Origin: Lutibacter agarilyticus
GTDB taxonomy: Bacteria > Bacteroidota > Bacteroidia > Flavobacteriales > Flavobacteriaceae
DNA: 64,000 nucleotides
Assembly: GCF_900188235.1 (NCBI RefSeq)
Contig: NZ_FZNT01000009.1
Span: 124,001-188,000, forward strand
Direction of reading: 5' to 3'
Both the position numbers and the translations under genes were made by a program. The notes below the pieces were generated by a model that made no database searches, was not told the origin of the DNA, and saw nothing but the letters and a program-made list of their open reading frames with translations. Positions 19,281-26,818 of the stretch are shown here, piece by piece; positions within the stretch are counted from its first letter, which is position 1; every line of letters begins with the position of its first letter.

Positions 19281-22200
19281 ATGAAAGATAAAATAATGAA
19301 ATTACTAAGTAAAACTTTTTTTGTAACCTTATTACTAAGTTTGTTTCTAACAGATTTAGAAGGTCAAAACGTATCGCTTGAACAGAATTTTCAGAATCCA
19401 CCACCATCGGCCAGAGCTCGTGTGATGTGGTTTTGGATCAATGGTAATGTGACCAAAGAGGGCATCACAAAGGACTTGGAGGCGATGAAAGATGTCGGTA
19501 TTCAAGGGGCTTTGATTTTTAATGCTAGTTTGGGACAACCACAAGGCTACGTGTCTTATTTGAGTCCAGAATGGCTCGACCTTTTTAACTTTACAGCTTT
19601 AGAAGCCCAACGTTTAGGTCTTGAGTTGAGCTTTCATAATGGGTCAGGATGGTCCTCATCTGGTAGTCCTGTGATTACCCCAAAATTTGCGATGCAAAAA
19701 GTGGTGTATTCAGAAACTGTGCATCAAGGTGGTGGAGTATTCGAGGGGCAACTGACTCAGCCAGAAACACAGTTAGGCTATTACAAAGATATTGCAGTAG
19801 TTGCTTTCCCAAAGCCTCAAAGCGAAGAACGCATCAATGATTTAGATTTTAAAAGCTTATCGGGTAAAGAGCGAAATCATTTGGGGCCAGACGATAAATC
19901 GGTACCTGCAACAGCTGTGGTGAAAAAAATAGAGATTATCGATTTAACATCGCAGTTAAGCGCTGATGGTTCACTAAAATGGAAGGCGCCAGAAGGAGAC
20001 TGGGTGATTCTACGACTTGGTCATACACCAACTGGTAAAAAAAATATTGCTGCGCCACAAGGCGGTCAAGGTTTGGAATGTGATAAGATGAGTCGCGCGG
20101 CGGTGGATGTTTTCTGGCAAGGCAGTATTATGCCCATCGTAAATAAACTTGATACCCTCATTGGTTCAGTAGTTAAACGATGCCATATTGATAGTTATGA
20201 GGTGGGAACTACAAACTGGACACCAGGTTTTGAAGATGAGTTTACAAGACTTCGCGCTTACGATTGCACTTCTTTTTTGCCTACACTAGCTGGTTATTAT
20301 GTGGAAAGTGGAGAAGAAACAGAACGCTTTCTTTGGGATTTTCGACGTACCATTGGCGATTTAATGGCTGATCATTATTACGGTTATTTTGGCGACCTCT
20401 GTCATCAATATGGAATGCAGTTCTCTACAGAACCGTATTGGGGTCCTTTTGATAATATGCAAGTGGGCGCTAAGGCAGATGCCGTTCTGTCTGAGTTTTG
20501 GAGCGGACATTTGGCCTTTTTCGATTCCCCTAAGTTTGTGGCTTCCATTGCTAAGTTGAATGGTAGCCCCATAGCAGAGGCTGAGGCGCTTACCGATATG
20601 GGAGGATGGCAGCAACACCCTGGCGCACTGAAAGCAATGGGTGATCTGGCTTGGGCACAAGGCATCAATCGTTTTGTGCTTCACTGTTATGTCCATCAGC
20701 CCTGGGATGTAGCTCCTGGTTTGACCTTGGGGCCTTTTGGTATTGATTTTAATCGCTTGAATACTTGGTGGAAACAAGGGAAGCCCTTTGTTGATTATAT
20801 TGCCCGTGGTCAGTACTTGTTACAGCAGGGCACATCTGTTGCCGATGTGTTGGTGTTTACGGGCGAAGCATCGCCCAATGATGCCTTGCTGATACCTGAG
20901 ATAAAAGCACTAGGTTATGACTATGATCTGATAGGTGCAAATAAAATAGCCGAACTAAGCGTCAAAGATGGATTGGTTTGTACTTCTTTGGGCGACAAAT
21001 ACCAAGCTTTGGTGATGCCCTCAAGTCCTTGGATGACGCCCAAAGTGCTGGCTAAGATTGAAGCCTTGGCCAATGATGGAGCGACCATACTAGCCTCTAA
21101 GCCACAAAAATCACCAAGTCTTAATAGTTACCCTTCGTGTGATGAAAGCGTAGCTCATTTAGCCGATAGATTATGGAGTAAAGGCCTTATTAAAGAGAAT
21201 TCTATCGTCGAAGAATTGCAAAATGGCACCTTACCTCCTGATTTTTCCATTGCACAAGGTAGTCGTGAGGGGATTGACTTTATTCACCGAAAAACTGACG
21301 ATGCTGATATTTATTTTGTGGTCAATTCGAGGAAAGAAAGTCGAGAGCTAGGTTGTCGTTTCCGTGTGTCAGGTTTACAGCCCGAATTGTGGAATGCCGA
21401 AACAGGCGAAGTAAGTAAGGCTAGCGTATGGCGGGATAATGGTGATGGCACGACCACTGTAAACATTCCTTTTGCTTCTGAAGGTTCTGTTTTTGTCCTT
21501 TTCAGAAATATGGTCTCATCAGAGAAACACATTGTAAATACGACACAGACTCTCCAAAAACCGGCATCAAAACCATTGCCCAATTTAGAAATATTAAAAG
21601 CAGCATATGGTACTTTCTTGCCTAGTGGGTTGGTGGATGTGACAGCGGTGATCAAGGGTGAAGTAGAAAATAATAGCTTGAATATACAAGTCACACGTAG
21701 CCTTTGTAAGGGTGATCCGGCACCAGGGTATCATAAAGAATTGCGCATTCAATATAAAATAGGCGATGTGCTTCTAGAGAAAAATGCGATGGAAAAAGAG
21801 TGGCTAGTAATAGCTGCTTCTGATAAGGGAGAACTGCAGATTTTAAGAGCCGTTTTTGGGAAATTCGAACGCGGCGTAGATGGCATTCCTCCAAATCATC
21901 CTGTTTTTGATGTGACCGAAAAAGTAAAATCTATAATCAAATCTGGAGTATTCGAAATTCCAGTTAATGATAGTTTTTCCGAAGGAATAGATATTACTAC
22001 CAAGAAATCCTTACACGTAGCGTATAAAACGAATGGAGTGGAGAAATACGCCCATGTTTCCAATGGCGATATCTTAAAATTGACACAAGAAGTGTTAGAA
22101 CCGAAATTAATACATAAGGATGGTGTTGTTTCATGGGTTTCTCCTTACGTTGGGGAAATAGCTTACCTGACTTCCGAAGGGAAAAGTAAAACGGTAAAGG

Positions 22201-22784
22201 TGAAATCTGTTCCTAAGCCCATCGTTTTAGAAGGGGCTTGGGACGTGAGTTTTTCAATGAAAGAAGGAGCTTCCTTAGATACTTCTTTTGATCAGTTGGA
22301 CTCGTGGTCAATATCAAACATTGATGATATTCGTTATTTCTCGGGTACAGCTACTTATAAAAAACAGTTCGAGGTTTCTTCTAAATTTCTTAAAGAAGAT
22401 ATTTCTTTACAGTTAGACTTGGGCAGCGTGAAAGAACTTGCCGAAGTTATCGTAAATGGACACAATCTAGGGATTTTATGGAAAGCCCCTTTCAGGCTTA
22501 ATATTGATGAATTTGTGCAGGCAGGGACGAATACTTTGGAAGTGAAAATTACCAACCTGTGGCCAAACCGTTTGATTGGTGATGAGCAATTGCCTTTGGA
22601 TTATAAACGAAAAGGCCCCAATGTGAAGCAATGGCCTGATTGGCTTTTAGATGATACTAATCGACCAACAGATCGAACTACTTTTGCAGCTTACAAGCAT
22701 TGGCATAGGAGTTCCGAATTGCTACCTTCGGGTTTGTTGGGGCCTGTAAAAATTATGGTATTTAAAGTAAAAGTGCTAAAGTAG
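19281..22784 (+). CDS. GH106 alpha-L-rhamnosidase, copy 2, with atypical base composition
   Basis: 1167 residues with a cleavable signal peptide ending LEGQ; an in-frame ATG at 19296 is an alternative start. GH106 landmarks are VMWFWINGNVTKEGITKDLE (about 46-65), NGSGWSSSGSPV, IDSYEVGTTNW (about 303), SEFWSG (about 404-409), AEAEALTDMGGW (about 431), IHRKTDDADIYFVVN and the C-terminal GH2-like jelly roll (YFSGTATYKKQF ... LLGPVKI). It carries an insert of about 180 residues between the central and C-terminal domains that the other two copies lack. The coding DNA is visibly GC-richer with different codon choice: hand counts of single 60-nt lines gave 35 and 24 G+C (20581 and 20281 lines) against 21 in the neighbouring GH78 gene. 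This suggests recent acquisition of this gene. Confidence 0.9.
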   Translation: MKDKIMKLLSKTFFVTLLLSLFLTDLEGQNVSLEQNFQNPPPSARARVMWFWINGNVTKEGITKDLEAMKDVGIQGALIFNASLGQPQGYVSYLSPEWLDLFNFTALEAQRLGLELSFHNGSGWSSSGSPVITPKFAMQKVVYSETVHQGGGVFEGQLTQPETQLGYYKDIAVVAFPKPQSEERINDLDFKSLSGKERNHLGPDDKSVPATAVVKKIEIIDLTSQLSADGSLKWKAPEGDWVILRLGHTPTGKKNIAAPQGGQGLECDKMSRAAVDVFWQGSIMPIVNKLDTLIGSVVKRCHIDSYEVGTTNWTPGFEDEFTRLRAYDCTSFLPTLAGYYVESGEETERFLWDFRRTIGDLMADHYYGYFGDLCHQYGMQFSTEPYWGPFDNMQVGAKADAVLSEFWSGHLAFFDSPKFVASIAKLNGSPIAEAEALTDMGGWQQHPGALKAMGDLAWAQGINRFVLHCYVHQPWDVAPGLTLGPFGIDFNRLNTWWKQGKPFVDYIARGQYLLQQGTSVADVLVFTGEASPNDALLIPEIKALGYDYDLIGANKIAELSVKDGLVCTSLGDKYQALVMPSSPWMTPKVLAKIEALANDGATILASKPQKSPSLNSYPSCDESVAHLADRLWSKGLIKENSIVEELQNGTLPPDFSIAQGSREGIDFIHRKTDDADIYFVVNSRKESRELGCRFRVSGLQPELWNAETGEVSKASVWRDNGDGTTTVNIPFASEGSVFVLFRNMVSSEKHIVNTTQTLQKPASKPLPNLEILKAAYGTFLPSGLVDVTAVIKGEVENNSLNIQVTRSLCKGDPAPGYHKELRIQYKIGDVLLEKNAMEKEWLVIAASDKGELQILRAVFGKFERGVDGIPPNHPVFDVTEKVKSIIKSGVFEIPVNDSFSEGIDITTKKSLHVAYKTNGVEKYAHVSNGDILKLTQEVLEPKLIHKDGVVSWVSPYVGEIAYLTSEGKSKTVKVKSVPKPIVLEGAWDVSFSMKEGASLDTSFDQLDSWSISNIDDIRYFSGTATYKKQFEVSSKFLKEDISLQLDLGSVKELAEVIVNGHNLGILWKAPFRLNIDEFVQAGTNTLEVKITNLWPNRLIGDEQLPLDYKRKGPNVKQWPDWLLDDTNRPTDRTTFAAYKHWHRSSELLPSGLLGPVKIMVFKVKVLK

Positions 22785-22852
22785 AAATGAAATTAGATAA
22801 GATATTTGCTAAAGCAGGAAATTATAACATAAAATAATAAAAAAATATAACA

Positions 22853-24262
22853 ATGAAAGTAGGATTATTTGGTATCGGTTTAGATACTTATTGGCCTCAG
22901 TTTGAGGGATTGTTACAACGTTTAGAAGGTTATCAAAATCAGATAGCTGACAAAATGAACGAATTTGGTGCGGAGGTTGTAAATGTAGGTTTGATTGATT
23001 CGCCTGTAAAAGCAAGAGAAGCAGCTGATAACTTAAAGAAAAATGATGTTGATATTGTGTTTTTGTATGTTTCAACGTATGCTTTGTCGTCCACAGTGTT
23101 GCCTGTGGTTCAAAAGCTAAAATGCCCAATCGTTATACTAAATATTCAACCAGTTGCAGCTATTGATTATGAAAATTTCAATAAAATGGGCGATCGTGGA
23201 TTAATGACAGGGGAATGGTTGGCGCATTGCCAGGCTTGTTCAGCTCCTGAAATTGCAAATGTTTTTAATCGGTCAGGTTTGGATTACGAATTTGTAACAG
23301 GCTATTTAGGTGAACAGGCTGTTTGGGATGAAATTCAAGATTGGATTGATGCAGCTCATGTAGCTTCAGTAATGAATAACAATAGATTGGGAGTTTTAGG
23401 ACATTATTACTGCGGAATGTTAGATGTGTATTCCGATTTAACAAAACAATCGGCAGCATTTGGTACACACATAGAAGTTGTTGAAATGTGCGAAGTAAAA
23501 AAATATAGAGATGAAGTTACTGAAATAGAGATAACAGAGAAAATTCAAGAATTTTACAACACATTTGAAGTTGTTGCTGAATGTGAGGAAGCAGAATTGA
23601 TTCGCGCAGCAAAAACATCTGTAGCGCTTGATAAATTGATAGAAACTCATAACCTTGGTTCTTTAGCTTATTATTACGAAGGTGAATCTGGAAATGAATA
23701 TGAAAACATTGTAACCTCTGTTATTGCAGGAAATACGTTGTTAACTGGAAAAAATGTACCTGTTGCTGGTGAGTATGAAGTAAAAAATGCACAAGCCATG
23801 AAAATTATGGATGCTTTTGGTATTGGTGGTTCTTTCTCTGAATTTTACGCCATGGATTTTAACGATGATATTGTAATGTTGGGTCATGATGGACCTGCTC
23901 ATTTCGCCATTGCCGAAGGAAAAGTTCAGTTAGTACCGCTTCCTGTATATCACGGAAAACCAGGTAAAGGGTTGTCTATTCAAATGACTGTAAAACACGG
24001 ACCTGTAACCTTATTGTCTGTTGTTGAAGGTAAAGATGAGGTATTTTTATTGGTTGCTGAAGGAGCGTCGGTTGAAGGACCAACTTTACAAATAGGAAAT
24101 ACAAACAGTCGTTATCGCTTTTCAATAGGCGCTAGAGCATTTATGAATGAATGGTCTAAGCAAGGACCAGCACATCATTGTGCTATTGGTGTTGGGCATA
24201 TTGCCAATAAAATAGAAAAGCTAGGCAAACTATTAAACTTAAAAGTGGTTAAGATTTGTTAG
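22853..24262 (+). CDS. L-fucose/L-arabinose isomerase-superfamily sugar isomerase, probable L-rhamnose isomerase role
   Basis: 469 residues, cytoplasmic, no signal peptide. The N-terminal Rossmann-like part (MKVGLFGIGLDTYWPQFEG, GAEVVNVGLIDSPVKAREAA) and the C-terminal catalytic half (YYYEGESGNEYENIVTS about 276-292; MLGHDGPAHFAIAEG about 345-359; AHHCAIGVGHI) match the arabinose/fucose isomerase superfamily, which uses Glu and His ligands for a divalent metal. No RhaA-type isomerase is visible here, while RhaT, RhaM, kinase and aldolase are, so this protein is the best candidate for the aldose-ketose step of L-rhamnose use. That assignment is contextual. It ends a unit closed by the hairpin at 24294-24329. 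Confidence 0.85.
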   Translation: MKVGLFGIGLDTYWPQFEGLLQRLEGYQNQIADKMNEFGAEVVNVGLIDSPVKAREAADNLKKNDVDIVFLYVSTYALSSTVLPVVQKLKCPIVILNIQPVAAIDYENFNKMGDRGLMTGEWLAHCQACSAPEIANVFNRSGLDYEFVTGYLGEQAVWDEIQDWIDAAHVASVMNNNRLGVLGHYYCGMLDVYSDLTKQSAAFGTHIEVVEMCEVKKYRDEVTEIEITEKIQEFYNTFEVVAECEEAELIRAAKTSVALDKLIETHNLGSLAYYYEGESGNEYENIVTSVIAGNTLLTGKNVPVAGEYEVKNAQAMKIMDAFGIGGSFSEFYAMDFNDDIVMLGHDGPAHFAIAEGKVQLVPLPVYHGKPGKGLSIQMTVKHGPVTLLSVVEGKDEVFLLVAEGASVEGPTLQIGNTNSRYRFSIGARAFMNEWSKQGPAHHCAIGVGHIANKIEKLGKLLNLKVVKIC

Positions 24263-24293
24263 TAAAAAATGGTTAATCTAATTATTTTCTTTA

Positions 24294-24329
24294 AAAGTAA
24301 TTAGTAGCTATAGTTTAACTAATTACTTT
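24294..24329 (+). terminator. Stem-loop at end of GH78-GH106-isomerase unit
   Basis: Perfect 12-bp inverted repeat AAAGTAATTAGT (24294-24305) / ACTAATTACTTT (24318-24329) with a 12-nt loop, 32 nt after the isomerase stop and just upstream of the next promoter. It has only a weak T-tract, so termination may be partial. Confidence 0.6.
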
Positions 24330-24339
24330 AGTTAAATAG

Positions 24340-24385
24340 CCAAGATAGTACAGGATAAAACTAATACGGGTAAAATTTAAATTTA
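24340..24385 (+). promoter_or_regulatory. Regulon promoter 2
   Basis: CCAAGATAGTACAGGATA at 24340-24357 (proximal ACAGGA at 24350), a 22-nt gap, then TAAATTTA at 24378-24385. It drives the unit starting at 24494 (GH59 fusion). Confidence 0.7.
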
Positions 24386-24493
24386 TCAATTATAAAATGG
24401 TAAATGAATATTTGAAACATCATTCTTATGCCTTTTTTACTCAAAACCCAAATTGGATATAAGTATTATACAATTAATTAAAGTTTTATTTAA

Positions 24494-26803
24494 ATGAGAT
24501 TTTTTATTTTTTTTCTAATAAGCCTCAGTACAATGGTACAGGGTATGGAAATTAAAAACTTAAAGTGCGAAGGACAAACAAATCCTGTAGGAATTACCAA
24601 AACGCATCCAAGTTTTAGTTGGACTTTTGTTGGTGATAAAACAAGTCCAGAACAAGGAGGTTTTCGAATTATGATGGCCACAAGTATTGAGAAATTAAAG
24701 TATCCTGATATTTGGGATACAGGGCCAACAAGTAATTCAAATACAGGTCCGTATAAATATTTGGGGGAACCCCTAAAATCAGGGCAAAAGGTATATTGGA
24801 AGGTGACTGCTTGGGGAAATAATCGTGGTGTGGTACATAGCGAACCTTCTTGGTTTGTAATGGGCGATATTAAAAACCCTGAAAATGCGTTTGAGCCACC
24901 TGTTTTTGAACAAAAAAATGGGGTTGTAAAAATAACTTTAAATCCAAAAGATAAAGGTCGAGTTTTTGAAGGTATTGGAGGTGTTAGTGCTGGAGCTTCT
25001 ACCGATTTACTGTACGATTATAAAGATCCTTACCAAAGTCAAATTTTAGATATATTATTTAAACCCAAGTTTGGGGCTGGTTTTCAGCATCTAAAAGTAG
25101 AAATGGGTGGTGGAGAAAATTCTACTTGTGGCTCTGAACCCTCGCATGCGATTTCTAGAGAAGAATTAAAAAATCCAGTGTCTAGAGGGTACGAATTTTG
25201 GCTCATGCGAGAAGCTAAAAACCGAAATAAAGATTTGATTTTGGAATACTTGCCATGGAGTTTTCCAGGCTATTTGAAACCGAATATTTACACCAAAGAA
25301 TCAGCTGAATATTTCGTTTCATTTTTAGATGTGGCAAAACGCGATTGGAATTTGGATATTGATTGGGTAGCTGCAGCCGAAAACGAAAACTATACCGACC
25401 GCGATTGGTTGGTGAATGAAGTGCGCCCACTATTGGATGCCCGTGGGTACAAAAAAGTGAAAATTCAAGGACCAGATGATAACAGTGGCGATTGGCAAAT
25501 TTTTGAAGCGTTTGAGAATGACCCTGAATTTGATAAGGTGGTAGAAGCATTAGGATATCACTATATATCCGGTCGTGAATTTACAGAAGATATGGTAGAT
25601 GGCAGAGGTCGTCCTACAACTCAAAAGGCAAAAGCATCAGGCAAACCACTTTGGGCTAGTGAAGATTGGAGCTGGACAGGCAAAGATTGGGGTGGAGCAG
25701 GAGCGCTCAATCTAGCACGTTTATACAACAAGTTTTACATTCGAGATAAAATTACCAAAACCCTCATTTGGGCCCCTATTGGCTCAATATACAAATCGGT
25801 CACTTGGGATAAGGCAGGTGCTATGAAGGCTAACAGTCCTTGGAGTGGATATTACGAAGTATGGCCTACTATTTGGGCAACGGCGCATACCACACAATTT
25901 GCAGAACCGAATAAATGGAACTATTTGGATAAAGCTTGTGGCTTGTTTGATGCCGCAACTTACAAAGGAAGTTGTGTTACTTTAAAAGAAGAAAACAGCG
26001 ATAATTGGAGTATGATTATTTGTACAGAGGAGACTGAGATCCTAGAGGTTAAGATTGAAGAAGGTTTGTCGGATAAATTGGTTTCAGTTTGGAAATCTGA
26101 TGAAAATAATCAGTTTGTTCAGCAAGAAAGTATTCTCCCTAAAAAAGGAAAGTTTGTAATAAATCTTGATCCTAAATGTATTTATTCATTGACCACAACT
26201 ACAGGTCAGCAAAAAGGACATTATGAAATTCCTAATGAAACAGCTTTTCCTTTTCCTTATAGTGAAGATTATGAAGATAGAAAAGCAGGAGATTTACCTA
26301 AATATCATTCAGACCAAACAGGGAGTTTTGAAATTGCCAAAAAAGAAGATGGAACAAATTATTTGAAACAAATAAACCCAGAACAAGGTTACGACTGGAT
26401 GCGTATTTACAGGCGTTCAAATATAAAACCGAATACCTTGGTGGGTGATATCAATTGGAAAAATTTTACTTGTAGTGTAGATGTTTTTATTGATGGAGGT
26501 AATGTTGAATTAGGAGGAAGAGTGCAAGGAAGTTATTTAAAAGGGCATCGTTTGATGCTTGAAAAAAATGGAAACTGGAAACTGGTTTTCGATAAAACAA
26601 CCTTGGCTGAAGGAAGTATTCAAAATTTTGATGGAAACATTTGGCACCATCTAAAACTTAGTTTTAAAGAAGAAGAGATTAAGGTATTTGTAGATGGCGA
26701 ATTACTAACCGAAGTAACCCATAAAATAGGCAATGGATATGTGTTGTTAGGAAGTTCTTACAATAATAATCTTTTTGATAACCTTAAAATTTTCAAAGAA
26801 TAA
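24494..26803 (+). CDS. GH78-type N-domain fused to GH59-like glycosidase with lectin-like C-domain
   Basis: 769 residues with a signal peptide (MRFFIFFLISLSTMVQG). Residues about 18-125 (LKCEGQTNPVGITKTHPSFS, then YWKVTAW) are the fibronectin-like domain that normally opens GH78 rhamnosidases. From about 140 the protein changes to a GH59 galactocerebrosidase-like TIM barrel: FEGIGGVSAGASTDLLYDY (158-176), LPWSFPGYL (253-261), acid/base E298 in AAENEN, and nucleophile E390 in LWASEDWS. Residues about 590-769 form a laminin-G/lectin-like sandwich, as in GALC enzymes. GH59 enzymes are retaining beta-galactosidases; specificity here is unknown. The fusion is in frame with no sign of assembly error. 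It is first in a unit with a GH78-like gene 15 nt downstream. Confidence 0.85.
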   Translation: MRFFIFFLISLSTMVQGMEIKNLKCEGQTNPVGITKTHPSFSWTFVGDKTSPEQGGFRIMMATSIEKLKYPDIWDTGPTSNSNTGPYKYLGEPLKSGQKVYWKVTAWGNNRGVVHSEPSWFVMGDIKNPENAFEPPVFEQKNGVVKITLNPKDKGRVFEGIGGVSAGASTDLLYDYKDPYQSQILDILFKPKFGAGFQHLKVEMGGGENSTCGSEPSHAISREELKNPVSRGYEFWLMREAKNRNKDLILEYLPWSFPGYLKPNIYTKESAEYFVSFLDVAKRDWNLDIDWVAAAENENYTDRDWLVNEVRPLLDARGYKKVKIQGPDDNSGDWQIFEAFENDPEFDKVVEALGYHYISGREFTEDMVDGRGRPTTQKAKASGKPLWASEDWSWTGKDWGGAGALNLARLYNKFYIRDKITKTLIWAPIGSIYKSVTWDKAGAMKANSPWSGYYEVWPTIWATAHTTQFAEPNKWNYLDKACGLFDAATYKGSCVTLKEENSDNWSMIICTEETEILEVKIEEGLSDKLVSVWKSDENNQFVQQESILPKKGKFVINLDPKCIYSLTTTTGQQKGHYEIPNETAFPFPYSEDYEDRKAGDLPKYHSDQTGSFEIAKKEDGTNYLKQINPEQGYDWMRIYRRSNIKPNTLVGDINWKNFTCSVDVFIDGGNVELGGRVQGSYLKGHRLMLEKNGNWKLVFDKTTLAEGSIQNFDGNIWHHLKLSFKEEEIKVFVDGELLTEVTHKIGNGYVLLGSSYNNNLFDNLKIFKE

Positions 26804-26818
26804 TATTAAAAAAATAAT

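Noticed and set aside
20361-20777. 138-codon minus-strand frame inside the GH106 copy 2 gene
   Set aside because: Lies antisense within a confidently assigned coding region, has no own ribosome-entry context and no family resemblance; a shadow frame favoured by the gene's higher GC.
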